A stretch of 64,000 nucleotides of DNA from Calendula officinalis (Eukaryota > Streptophyta > Magnoliopsida > Asterales > Asteraceae): positions 64,489,845 to 64,553,844 of the forward strand of contig OY970823.1 of NCBI GenBank assembly GCA_963853835.1, read 5' to 3'. Of this stretch, positions 1 through 12,536 are shown one piece after another. Under the pieces are notes generated by a model. That model was not told the DNA's origin, did no database searches, and was given only the letters and a program-made list of their open reading frames with translations. The stretch's first letter is position 1. Every line of letters begins with the position of its first letter. The translations under genes were made by a program, and so were the position numbers.

Positions 1-3000
1 CCGAAAGGTTGGTGCTATACGGTTCTAGTTCTACACACTTTCTACTTGTATAGATATAATTTTACATGCATTATAGATTACATAGAATTAATAGATGGCT
101 TTTAATGTTTGAAGGTTGTTTGCTTCTATTTGCTCTATATTTAAATTGATTTTCCTTGGATTCTGATAGAAATACAGTTGAATTAGATTTTCTGTCTTTT
201 AAACTCGGTTGAATTTGGTGTTTCTAGTGATACATTACATTCCCTATTTTGCAGAAACTTTGTGATAATGACCCGGGTGTCATGGGTGCTACACTTTGCC
301 CTTTATACGATCTTATCACAATAGATGTAAATCCTTACAAGGATTTAGTTATAAGCTTTGTGAACATTCTTAAACAAGTTGCTGAACGCAGATTGCCTAA
401 AAGTTATGATTATCATCAGACACCTGCTCCTTTTATACAGGTAGCTTAACATCTTGTACATAATATCTGAAACCATACCTCAAGTTATTTTTATTTGTAT
501 GTAATCTTATTCTTGACATTATAATTAATTGGTCTAAATATGCAGATTAAGTTATTAAAAATCCTGGCATTACTCGGTAGTGGTGACAAAAAATCCAGTG
601 AGCAAATGTATACAGTCATTGGGGACATTATTAGAAAAAGTGACACATCAAGCAACATAGGAAATGCAATTCTATATGAATGCATTTGTTGTATATCTTC
701 TATACAACCGAGCCCTAAATTACTCGAAACAGCTGCTGATTCAATCTCTAAATTCCTAAAGGTTCTACAATATATCTATACATTATTTATTTTTTGTTTT
801 TTGTTTATATTTTCCAAGTCTTATTTCCAAATTTATTTTTTTATTGTAGAGTGACAGTCATAATCTGAAATATATGGGAATCGATGCTCTTGGTCGATTG
901 ATAAGAATAAGTCCAGATATTGCTGAACAACATCAACTCGCTGTAATCGATTGCTTAGAGGTGAGTTGACTCAGTATTTGAGATGAGTATTATTATATTG
1001 AGTTCTGGTTGACTTTTTTTTTACAGGATCCTGACGACACTTTAAAGAGGAAAACATTTGAGCTATTATATAAAATGACAAAATCATCCAATGTTGAAGT
1101 GATAGTGGACCGTATGATTGATTACATGATTAGTATTAATGATAGTCATTATAAAACTGAAACAGCTTCTAGATGTGTGGAACTTGCTGAACAATTTGCT
1201 CCCAGTAATCATTGGTTTATCCAGGTTTATACATCTTACAAATTTATTAATTATAAAATTGTTATATTTATGAAATTTTATTTTGTGACTTTACAGACTA
1301 TGAACAAAGTCTTCCAGCATGCTGGAGATCTAGTGAACCCTAAAGTGGCACATAACTTGATGAGATTGATTGCTGAGGGATTTGGAGAAGATGATGATAC
1401 AGCAGATAGTCAGCTGAGATCATCTGCTGTATGTTTTTCTTTAAATTATGTGACAGTTATATAATTTATCTATGTTTATTTCAATTATAGGTGTAAGTAG
1501 AAGTGGTAACTTTAACCTATTTGCTTATAAATGGGTTGATCCGTTCATGTTTGATCTCTAACGGGTCAAAATTGGGTAAAATAAAAAAATTATTTTACAA
1601 AGAAAATGGATTGAACGGGTCGAAAATTGCCCATTGTGTAACTTTTTATGCATAATTTGTCCCAAGTCATTGTATTTAAAATGGTGGATTATTTTTGAAA
1701 CAGTTTATGTATCATTTCTGTAATAGTATTTGACACCCTAATTATTTACAAAACAATTAAAAATTGAGACGAATATCCAAAATTACCAATTTTGAACCAA
1801 ACCCATATTGTTGATTTTTTATAGTTTGGTTATATAAGTGGAACTGTTGGTATTTTGCAGGTGGAGTCTTACCTGAAAATAGTTGATGAGCCAAAACTCC
1901 CATCTGCATTTCTCCAGGTAAGTTGTAACATATGTATGTTTCATAATCGCCCCATTTTTTATTTTATTTATATTTATTTATTTGAAAACAGGTGATATGT
2001 TGGGTTTTGGGTGAATATGGAACTGCATATGGTAAATATTCTGCTTCCTACATAAGCGGCAAACTGTGTGATGTGGCAGAAGCACATTCAAGTGATGATA
2101 TAGTTAAGGTATACATAATAATACAAATATACAAGTATTTTATTTTATTTTATAAACTGTAACATAATATGACGAGTATATAATTGTATTTTTGAAGGCA
2201 TATGCAGTGACAGCACTTATGAAAGTATATTGTTTTGAGAAAGCAGCTGGTAGAAAATTCAGTTTGTTACCAGAGGTCCGTCACTAAATGCAATTTTAAT
2301 AAACAATAATATCAGATTATTTTTAAAAATATATTTAATAATTATTGCATTGCAGTGCCAGTCGTTACTTGAGGAATTATTTGCATCTCACTCATCTGAT
2401 CTTCAACAACGCGCATATGAATTTCAAGCAATTCTTGATCTTGATGCAAATGCTATAGAAAGTATAATGCCATTAGATGCAAGCTGTGAAGATATTGAGG
2501 TTGTATTTTGTTTTCTGCATATCATTAAATTTACAATTATTAAAATCAAAATAATTTTTCCTTGCAGATGGATAAGAATCTTTCCTTTCTAAATGGTTAT
2601 GTCCAAAAGTCATTAGAAGAGGGGGCTGAACCGTACATCCCCGAAAGTGAAAGGTCCGGAACATTAAATATCAGCAACATCGGGAATCAAAACCCGTATG
2701 AGTCATCAGCTCATTCTCTCAGGTTTGAAGCTTATGAGGTTCCAAAACCCGTGGTCCCCACAAGGATACCCGAACCAAGTTCTTACCCAACTGAACTTGT
2801 ACCCGTAGATGTGTATAAACCCGAACCATCTTATCAACCATCGGTTCGAACCACGATGTCGTTAGTGCCTGTTTCTGATTCGGGCTCAGATGGACTTAAG
2901 TTACGGCTCGATGGGGTTCAAAAGAAGTGGGGCAAGCCCATTTACTCATCTGGTGCATCCTCGTCTAGCTCAAACTTTGAGCCCGTTAGGACCACGGTCA

Positions 3001-3566
3001 ACGGGTCAACCCAGCCCGAACCTGTGGTGGCTAAGTCACGTGAACCGAGACAATCGGTTGAGGTTTCTGAAGAAAAACAAAAACTTGCTGCTTCGTTGTT
3101 TGGAGGTACATCTTCACGGTCTGAAAAGAAGCAATCTGGTGGTACTGCACCTCATAGTAAGGCTTCACGGACTGCACCCGCACCCGCACCCACGGTGGTC
3201 CAACCACCTCCACCTGACCTACTCGATTTGGGTGAACCAACGGGTGCGGTTAGTAGCTATTCGTCTGTTGTGGACCCGTTTCAACAGCTTGAAGGTCTTC
3301 TTGATATGGGCCAAAATAGTAATAGTAATCCTGCTAATGCAACTACTTCTAATGGTGCTGATCTCATGTCATCACTTTATTCAGATGCACCTACAAATGG
3401 GCTGGACCCGAATCTGAACGGGTCAGTGAACCCGGTCAACCGGACGCCGTCGTTGACCAAGGGTCCGAGCCTTAAAGACGCATTGGACAAAGATGCGCTC
3501 GTGAGACAGATGGGTGTGAACCCAACAAGCCAAAATCCTAATTTATTTAGTGATTTGTTTGGGTGA
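1..3566 (+). CDS. AP4E: AP-4 complex subunit epsilon (3' part of gene)
   Basis: Large subunit of the AP-4 adaptor, which sorts cargo at the trans-Golgi network. The gene enters from the left edge. Bases 2-7 look like the end of an upstream exon (Arg-Lys before a GT donor). Exons follow at 255-440, 546-761, 850-960, 1027-1224, 1297-1428, 1861-1917, 1992-2108, 2198-2275, 2356-2499 and 2568-3566. All have GT-AG borders, and each length is a multiple of three. About 745 residues are visible. The first part is the alpha-solenoid adaptin trunk (KLCDNDPGVMGATLCPLYDL, then LRSSAVESYLKIVDEPKLP). The long last exon encodes a Pro/Ser-rich hinge with several DLLDLG/LLDMG-like stretches and ends in NLFSDLFG, resembling the plant AP-4 epsilon C-terminus as I recall it. 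Alpha, gamma and delta adaptins are less likely because of this tail. The N-terminus is outside the window. Confidence 0.9.
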
Positions 3567-6317
3567 TTAATTAATTTTCATAACACAAAATCTATATATC
3601 ATGCACCCAGAAAAGATATTTTGTAGAAGATAAATACGGATTTTGAAGGACGCATGTGTTTGGGCTGTTCGTGTTGAGCTGGTGTCGTCTTCTGCAAGTA
3701 AAGATTTGCATGTTATTGTTATAACGTTTTGTATTATTAAGATTGACCATTTATTTTGATTTCTGCAGAATTGTTTATAATCTTGCATATATGTCACCTT
3801 AAAAGTTTACTTTTGTTTTTGTTTTTGTTCCAACTCCTCAAATTTGATTCCATTTCTAAGTGGAAGCATCTGGCGTTATTTGGTCAAACTACAAATTTCT
3901 CACATAAAGTGACAAGTGTCATCAATAAATGTTTAATAGTTTTGAGTTTTAAAGTATTTTTGTTTGTTTATTTATTTTCATGTATAATCGTTTGACAGAT
4001 AATTCTTGTACTTTCGTTTGTTTATTTTTGTTTACCTTTTTATTGAAGAACTTTTCATGCACACTTAATGAATGAACGCGAAAACAGAAAACCCATTTGT
4101 TTGAGTGTTCACGAGCAATTCATCATGAACACTTATATTTTCTTAACGAGCAAACATGAACATCATCCGTTTTTCATTTCTTGGCCTAACAAATAGATAT
4201 AAGGGTATATCTATAGAATTATTACATTTGAGACCTTATACTATGGACGAGAATTCAAATAAATACAATAAGTAACCTCTATAAACTAAGCAGATACGTT
4301 TTTTAGTTACTCATCGCAATCCTTTCAGGAGACGCTCTAAAGCTCAAAAAAGCAAGAAAAAAAAGAAAAAAAAAAGAGGGTAAATACTTGTTAACTTATT
4401 AGCAAACCGTTGGGCTGATATAACGTAAAACGCTCAAACACCATAAAAAACAATTCATCGTCTAAGTAAATGTTATCAATATTTAACATGTTTGTTATGA
4501 TGGTATTGTACTGGATTCTAATAAAATTGTAGATCGAGAAAAAGACGTGGCAAATATTTCTAACATGAGTAAATTACACGGATAGTTCCTGTGGTTTGAC
4601 TTAAGTTTTGGATTTAGTCCCTAAATTTCAGAAATTACACCGATAGTCAATAAGTATTAAACTTCGTTTCGGTTTTGGTCCCTAAACCTAACAGATGTTA
4701 AAAATAGCTGTTAAATCTGATCATGTGCAATGCATATGAGGGTATATATGTCATTTTATCATCTTCCCTCTTTTATTAATTATTAAAATTACTTCTTACT
4801 TTTTATTAAAACTTTTTCTTTCTTTTTTTATGCATCTTCCCCAACAAAACTAGATCCACTAAGTGATGACGATTATTTTTGAGGCATATGGTGGTCTGAT
4901 GATGGTCCCATGGTGGTCGAAGAGTAAACCCCAGTTGATGGTGCCATTTTGGTGGTTGGCAAAGTGGTAAAGAAGAGAGGAGAAAAGCAATAGAGGTGGT
5001 GATTGCTACTGGGTTGCGGTGTCTTTCAAAAGCTAAATTTGATTATGAATTTCAAAAGCCTGTATGTTGCAAGGAAAGAGACGGTGGGTGAGAGAGAACA
5101 TGTGAATCAAAGTTTTGTTGGGGAAGATGCATTCAAGAAAAAGAAAAAGAAAAAGTTTTAATTAAAAGTAAAAAGTAATTTAATAATTAATAAAAGAGGG
5201 AAGATGATAAGGTAACCAGAAAATGAGAAGGTAACCAGTTGAAATGAGCCGGTTAAATTATTGGTTAAACTCGATTGGAACCAGTCGATTAGACATAAAA
5301 ATCCGGTTGAACCGGTCATTAAACCGAAAAACCGTTTTCTTCTATGAAAAAGATAAATAAAATAGACATGGATTTTTTGTAAGTTTTGGAACTTTAAAAT
5401 ATTAAATTTAGTTTGACAGACAGATTTTGAATTTTTTTTAATTATTGGTATTTTATTTGTATTTTTCATTTTTTTTTTTGCGTTTGTAATCATGTATATA
5501 ATAACTGCATCATAAAAACTCAACAGAAAGAACGAATTTAAACACGAATTTATCGAAAAATGATTCTATATTTGTACCTTAGTCCAACTATGATTTAACT
5601 TTCTTACTTGGAAGTGTCAAAACTATCAGAACATATTAAAAGATAACACATTTACTACCAAGATGGATGTAAACTTACACTGTATAAGTATTGTAATTAT
5701 ACCCATATAATACAACCACACTAATACACTATATTGCAAATAACTTACACTGTGTTGTAATTAACTCAACTTTATATTGAAAGAGTATACAATATAACAA
5801 GCCATTGAACTGAACTAAGTAAAATAAAACAGTAGGGACCATAAGGGACAATATAAATAATGGATAAACTTTAAATTAAAAATGCCTTGCGGACTTTGTA
5901 CATGAAAAAGTAATTGAAAAGCTCAAACATTTCACCACCCTCAATAAATATTAACCAAAACTCCCCAAACTCCTTATCTATTACAAAATCATCACATATA
6001 TTTCTTTTTTCTTACTTTGAGTTTTTTAATGAAAAATATCACGCTAATCATAAATACCATCTATGTATATAAAGAGATTTGACCCTCAATCACAAGGATG
6101 GAATGCAACACACCATATGTCTGGACCAAAAACTTTTTGTTTTACTTTAAGGAGACCTTTTTATGTACAATTTGCAGTCATTTACTCGTTTTAGTCTCAT
6201 TATGCCTTGGAAATACACAAAATTTCTTTGACTTCATTGTCTGGTTACTCTTTCTGTACTTTGACTGAATAGTCAGAAAGTCAAACTATCATTGAGCGTT
6301 GACTTTCTCATCATCAA
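3567..6317. other. Intergenic region between AP4E and CYP707A
   Basis: AP4E 3' UTR followed by AT-rich DNA with no convincing gene. It contains the fold-back repeat listed separately (4755-5211). A stretch around 4555-4700 reads like the end of a dispersed plant repeat (ACGGATAGTTCCTGTGG). Around 5215-5340 there is a run of CCGGTT/AACCGG words of the type common in plant repeats. The two genes converge on this region, so it should hold both transcript ends. Confidence 0.5.
4755..5211. repeat. Fold-back element with about 95-bp inverted arms
   Basis: The left arm (about 4755-4850) and right arm (about 5112-5211) are near-perfect reverse complements. Both contain TGCATCTTCCCCAACAAAAC at the loop side and a long AT-rich stretch ending in a GAGGGAAGATGATAA-type block. 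The 260-bp loop has no convincing coding potential. The left side continues into a dispersed-repeat-like sequence from about 4555, while the right side stops abruptly at about 5211. This may be a truncated non-autonomous element. No clear target duplication was found. Confidence 0.7.
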
Positions 6318-9070
6318 TTACTTGAGAGAGAGTTCGATGGGCAACCCATTTTGAGGAAGAGCAAAAGGTGCATACTGAATTCCATTTTGTGGGCTAACCA
6401 CTGACCACCTGCACAAAATCACAAATTTATGATTGGTATCAAGAAAATTTGTAGAACAGAATCAAAATTATTTATTTTTCAGAAGAAAAGAAAATTAAAT
6501 ATCTTTTTCACAAACCTGTACTTCGTGGTCAAATGATGTATGAGTATTAATATCTCCAGCTTGGCAAGCTCATTCCCTGGACAAGAGTGGATCCCACTGC
6601 CAAATGGCATAAATGTATTGGCTTTTGGTGCAACCTGTCAATTTCACACCGTTTTCAACATTTAAATATAATTAAAAAAACTAGGTTTTAATTAAATTTA
6701 ATAAAATATCATAGTTTTATTGTATTTACCTGAAATCTTGAAGGATCAAACTTTTCTGGATCTGGGAAATTATCTGCACTGTGGTGAATGTTTCTGAACA
6801 GTGGCAATACTTTCCATCCTTTTGGAATGAGGTACCCTGATATTACATTTATTAATACACGTTAACCTCTTTTCCAGATCTAAATTTCAGTATTCTGGTG
6901 TAATATACAACCTTCAAGTTTCAATGAATGAAGTACAACTCATCATTCAACTACATTCCTGGTTTTAGCAATCATCACTCTGGCAACAATTCTAAGTATA
7001 AGTATAACCGTCTCTTTTGAAGATTTTTCTGAAAACGGTCTCTTTACTTATGGGTATGAGTATAACGGTCAAAATCTTACTCTTCTATATATTTCATTTA
7101 AAGAATTGAATATCATTGTTGTTTTGTTTTTAAAAGAATTAACATGATCGTTTAACACAGACATGTGTGGTTGAGATCGGATTTGGGTCTACCACACATA
7201 AGCCCTATTCTATGACTAGTCTAGGTATCCCTTACACGTGTAAAATGCAAAATTTAGAAAATAGCAATTTTGTACAATTGTACTTTGACATAAAATATCT
7301 AAAATGACTTTGTCGTAGAATATTAGTGAACGACGACTTATTATTTATATTTCTTTGCAACAGTTATCTAAACCCTAAACCCTATTATAATAGGGATATA
7401 TTTAAAAAAAAGATATATTAATAGTTTGTTGCCTAGTGATACTGATGTAAGGTTTTGTCGCTATAGACAAATTGAATAGATGAGGTGTCGTTAAATAAAA
7501 AACTAAAAAAAGAGAAGGATTTAAAAACAAACCTTCAAACTCAACATCTTCAACAGCTTCTCTGAAGGTAAAGGATAAGATAGAAGCAACTCTCAATGTC
7601 TCTTGAATGACTCTAGAAGTAATATGCATCTTCTTGGTATATGCCCAACTCAAATTCTTGTCTTCATTTCCCTTTCTTATTGCCTCTTGTTCCTCCTATT
7701 AAATTCAAAGATTAATATAACATATAAACTATTAATTTATAAATAGAGAGTTTGGAATAGACAACCGATTATATAAAACTGTTTATTCCAGATAACCAGT
7801 TTTGGCAAGTTGTTTCAAAATTGGTTATCTAACGTCAAACAGTTTTAATAAACAAATTAAGGGTGTCTTACGGTGACGGATTGTAGGACTGTTGGATTTC
7901 CGGCTAAGTATTTGATGATCCAAGTTAATACACTCGCGGCGGTGTCTCTAGCGGCAAAGATCACACCGATGATGTTATCGGCGATTTGTTCGTCGGTAAG
8001 TCCTTCTTTGTCTTCCATGAAAGAACCCAACAAATCATTGTGTTGTTCTTTATTCATTTCTCTTCTGCCCGAAATAATTTTAGCCAAAATCCGGGCTAAC
8101 TCTTTTCTAGCTTTCATTGATTTATGAAGCAGAGTACCTGGGAGATTAATTGGCATCGAATTATACCCCTTTTCAAGAATGTAATAACATCTTTTTAAAT
8201 CTTCTCTGTTGAACGCTTCATCATTTCCCAGTATTGAAAGCAATGCAACATTGAATGTAAACTGTTTAAAAAATAATAATTGATAATTAGAATAACATAA
8301 TGGTTTTGTGCATTTATTGAAAACAGAGTACCCTCCCCTGTTTCGGGTTCCTCTGTTTTTAGTTTTGCAAAAATGTTGGCTTACTATTTTCATTTCTTGG
8401 AAAGTGTTGATCAATCGGTTTTCCCATGAGCGTAGGGAATCAACAGCGATGGATTCAATGTCTGAAGCCATATGTTTGATTGATTCGGGTGTGAATGCCC
8501 AAAGAACAAGACGTCTTAATTTGAAATGGTAATCCCCTTGATGAAAGAAAATGGCTTGTTTCCCGATCATTTGCTCTTTACTAGCGGGAAATGTGGGCTT
8601 AAAAAGATGAGATTTAGTCACCAACACAAGTTTTGCAGCTGCAGGACTCGAAATCATCACACATCGACACCCTAAAATGTGTGTTTTAAAGATCGAACCA
8701 TACCTACAAAATAATGATCAAGAATTCGCTTGGTTAATTTATCTCTTTTAGCACGCCTATAATGATGCTTGAACCTATAACCTCTAGCTGAGAGGGCACA
8801 CTTAATAATGTGTGTTCTTTGCCCATGTAATTAGATAAGGTTCGAGGTGAATATAGTAAATATGACTTACTTTTTTACTTTGGTGGTGAAGAAAACATTT
8901 GGATTTTGTGAGTAGAGTTCAAAGGTTTCACCGATATACGGCCAACCGAGGGTGCCCGGAGGGAGAGGAAGGTATTTTCGGCGACCTTCACTGGTAAAAG
9001 TGAAGAGGAATAAACTTAAAATAATAATAATAAATAAATAGAATAACATGGAAATGTTTATAAATTCCAT
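6318..9070 (-). CDS. CYP707A: Abscisic acid 8'-hydroxylase (cytochrome P450 CYP707A)
   Basis: ER-anchored P450 that hydroxylates ABA at C-8', the committed step of ABA breakdown toward phaseic acid. Seven exons on the minus strand: 9070-8871, 8703-8385, 8261-7872, 7695-7533, 6836-6730, 6634-6516 and 6408-6318. They sum to 1389 nt (462 aa), the usual CYP707A size. Visible landmarks are an N-terminal membrane anchor (residues about 5-24), a proline-rich hinge (LPLPPGTLGWPYIGETFELY), the I-helix AARDTAAS (276-283), the K-helix ETLR, and the heme-binding loop PFGSGIHSCPG with Cys about 411. The C-terminus FALPQNGLPIELSLK is typical of the family. The start is the Met directly before the anchor; an in-frame Met 29 codons upstream would add an unusual extension. 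The residue after the I-helix Thr is Ala, where I recall Thr or Ser in most relatives. Confidence 0.93.
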
Positions 9071-9703
9071 TGTTTTGGTAGTAAGTATGAAGTTGGAGTG
9101 TGGAGGAATGAAGGGGGAGAGAGGGGTATGTATAGGTAAGGGAGAGTGGGGGTACACCGTTTAATGCGGGACACTCACACACGGAATCTTTCCTCCAGGT
9201 CATCTGATTTGAAAGGGTGCGAAATGAATTGTGTATCGATTGTATCATGTATCTTTGTTTATGAGACATTATGTTCGTGGGATGCATGGTTTTCTGTGGA
9301 TCTAACTTATTCTTTGTTTTCATGTTTCAGTGACGTGATGAGTAATATACCTTCTTAAGTAACATGATTGGGTATCTGTGCAAACTGTGCCAAGAAATGA
9401 GGAGAACCGCTGAACTAAATCGAATTATAATGGTTTGGTTCTTGGTTCATAATTTTCATGCAAAATCACTTCTCAGTCTGGTCTGGTTTAGTCTGGTCTT
9501 AAAATCGGAAAAAAAAACCCGAATAATGTAAAAAAAAATTACATGCCAAAGTCACAAGGAGAAAACAGCAAATCCTATACAATTACAACAAATCACTTCA
9601 CGGCAGGCCCCCTCTTCTCTCGGGTACATAAGTGTTCGTGTCATACAGTATCAAATCTTCTTATTGCTAAATTATAAACGCTATACATAATTGATTAATT
9701 CTT

Positions 9704-9800
9704 ATCAAAAAGCTTATAACTTAGTGGTATGTGAATGACCTATCAACCGACATGTTGTGGGTTCAATTCTTCTTTTTTCTATAAAGAGTATTCTCTAAGG
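9704..9800 (+). repeat. Possible tRNA-derived SINE head
   Basis: TAACTTAGTGGTA at about 9716-9728 resembles a pol III A box, and GGGTTCAATTC at 9759-9769 resembles a B box. Their separation of roughly 32 bases is what tRNA-type promoters use. There is no tRNA cloverleaf, so this is more likely a SINE fragment than a tRNA gene. A similar pair occurs at 36704-36760. Confidence 0.3.
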
Positions 9801-10574
9801 GGCTCGCCATGATAACTGAGTTGTGGTTGTCATGTATGCGACCTAATCGTTGTCGTGACCGTTTATCAAACCTTACCTCGACAATCTACTAAATGTTAAC
9901 ATAATCAAAAATCGAACATTTGACCTCTATTAGATTATTCCTAGCGCTGTTATTTGTTTGATCTATCACCCGATAACTTTGAGATATTTGCACAAATCGG
10001 ATTTTATTTAAAAACGAGAAGTCACTTAACGGCTTAACGTCAAGCACGTGTCAGTCAAAAAGTATAAAGGACGTGGGCTGAGGCCGTGAGAGATAGTAGG
10101 GTTGACTATTAATACCCCATGACCAAGATACATCGTGAGACAGGGTCTTCCGTACCGCGATAAATTTCTGAAAAACGAGATTTAATCTTTGTCTTTTATT
10201 TTCTACCAACTTTACATCTCTTCGTAGATATTTAACAAAAGGGTTTTAATAACAGGGCTGTCAAAAAACATGCAAAATAAACTTGTATATTCATTGTAAC
10301 CGACTCTTGCATTTTAGGAAATACCCACTTCATAGAAAAATGTACAACTTTTTATACACTTATTGACAACCCTTAAAGATGTTATTATCAAAATTCATAA
10401 CAAAATATCACACACTAGTACACATCAAAATCATCAACTCTTTTCAACCATAAGTTAAATATAGTTTTTGAAGATAATAAAATTCTTTATAATATAGAAA
10501 ATCTTTATATGTATTTAAATAAAAGTGTCGAGTGTCATTCTCAGGGTTACGGTTTCTAATCTATAGGATGTCAT

Positions 10575-11150
10575 ATAAGTATCACCTCCTCAATAATCCT
10601 CATTGCACATTCATACTCACAAATACTCTTTCACTCATATAATCATAACTCAAGTCAAAACACACAAAAAGAGACTCACTAGATACCTCTTACTCACATC
10701 ACACATGCAATATCACCTAAAAAACACCTATTCTCTCTTCTCTCCCGCACGGCCCATTCGAGCAGCTCTTCACACTACATCCTTGTGGTGTGGTGGCGCA
10801 CACGGCACACTTCAGGCGCCAAATTGCTTGCCACTTGGTATCCTATCCCGCAGAGTGATACCCGATGCTCTAAGAGCACCAGGTGTCCTCTCCCCCAGAG
10901 AGATACCCGATGCTCTAAGAGCACCAGGGTATCGTCACAAGAGTGGCAACAATCCTCTGCGGCATCCTCACTTGACACCGCCAAGGGCATGTCACCAGAT
11001 CACAAAATCATGTGCCAAAGAAGAAAGCGAAACCAATGATTCAGGAGGGAGGGATGGAGAGAGAGAGAGAGAATTTTTGGGTGGTATTGAGTGTGTAGGG
11101 TGAGTGAATGAGTAATTTAGTGTGTCTCAAAAGAGTGTAATAACTTACGT
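10575..11150. repeat. Inverted-repeat element with GC-rich centre
   Basis: Left flank is rich in CACTCA/CACTCAT words; right flank carries the complementary TGAGTG/GAGTGAAT words and a GA run (11060-11075), consistent with long degenerate inverted ends. The centre is GC-rich. It contains a direct duplication of GATGCTCTAAGAGCACCAGG (about 10864 and 10908), which includes the palindrome GCTCTAAGAGC. Open frames here are incidental. A related left half seems to occur at 62905-63115. The family is not assigned. Confidence 0.4.
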
Positions 11151-12370
11151 TATGAGTGGAAAACTATTTTAAGATGTTAAATGAAACAAAATTGTTGAGA
11201 TGCCACTAAAATGAGTATTTGGCTCAAGCCACCACTTATACGAATACAAATTTTTAACAACCAAATTTAAACTTATAGATGTAATTTTGGGTGGAATTAA
11301 CAATAAGGCAATGTTAAGGTATCAATCATTTTAAAACATTTGTACAAGATGTTTGATATAACGACATGGTGTAATTATTTTTACATGTACATCAATCGTA
11401 TATTCTTTATGTCTTTATAAATGTAACCATATAGGTGCTATTAAAAATAGGTTGTAAGAAGATATGAAATTATTCATGGTGAACTTAAGATACAAACGCT
11501 ACATAACATGGTATCATTGATCTTTATTAATTTCTTTTAGAAAACAATGTTCTAAAGAGAGAAATGTGAAAAAATGACAATTAGTTTTATTCGAAATCCT
11601 ACTTCTACTATTTGAACTTCATATAATTGTCAAAAGCTGGTGAATGGTCAGTTGATGTCCAAAAGACATTCGAAATGAAAGGTTTCTAATCACTACCGTT
11701 CTAAATATTTTGAAAAAATATTTGAACTTTAAGATAAGTTTCATTTAGAGTATAAAAACCAAGTTTGTTATCATCATTTGTGTTTAATTCGAAACAAACA
11801 TTGTACACGATTCTTGATGGCGACATATTACGATAATTTCTTGACATTATGCATTATATGAAAATATGAAATTGTTCACGATCACACACCTTTCACAATA
11901 CCGCACGCTAATCACGTTATGACACGGTAGTATAAAATAAACATCTTTATAGTTGATGCCCCGTTACAAATGTGATGCCCCGTTACATCTTCTACGCGTT
12001 AGTGTGTAAAATCACCATCTTAATTACTAGTACAATACATCAAAAAAATCACAATGATTATTGGAAAGTCAACAGTTTTAATAATACGATTGCATAAAAC
12101 ATTATTACATCGTAGCCCATCATGAACTTAAAACCAACTAAATCTACTAATTTGATCAATACTAATATGCAGTATGATAATCAATGGATGAAGTTAAGAA
12201 AAAGAATTAGTATATCACATGTTGGTGATTTGTAGTATCACCAATATTATTTAAGTATAATGGGATAAACTTGTTGACCAAATGTAATCTTAATAAATAT
12301 TAAACAAGTAAGGATGAGGCGGAGTGCACGCTTATTTAAATTTATTATGATTATAATACATCGACTTAAC

Positions 12371-12536
12371 GGGGGTTCGGGGGCAGCGCCCCCGATAACG
12401 GGGTTCCAAGGGGCAGCGCCCCTGGCGGGGTCCGGGGCAGAGCCCTGGTCGGGGTCCAAGGGGCAGCGCCCCTGGTGGGGTCCAAGGGGCAGAGCCCCTG
12501 GCTGGGGTCCAAGGGGCAGAGCCCCTGGCTGGGGTC
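12371..12536. repeat. GC-rich minisatellite of palindromic units
   Basis: Six consecutive units of about 23-28 bp, each centred on a near-perfect palindrome such as GGGGCAGCGCCCC or GGGGCAGAGCCCC, joined by GGGTCC-type spacers. It is a sharp GC island in AT-rich surroundings and would form a series of strong hairpins on either strand. Open frames across it are repeat artefacts. Confidence 0.8.

Noticed and set aside
9704..9800. A tRNA gene
   Set aside because: A- and B-box-like words are present, but acceptor and anticodon stems cannot be formed.
10603..11103. A 166-codon open frame
   Set aside because: It lies across an inverted-repeat element and encodes the duplicated GATGCTCTAAGAGCACC unit twice. 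No protein-like conservation.
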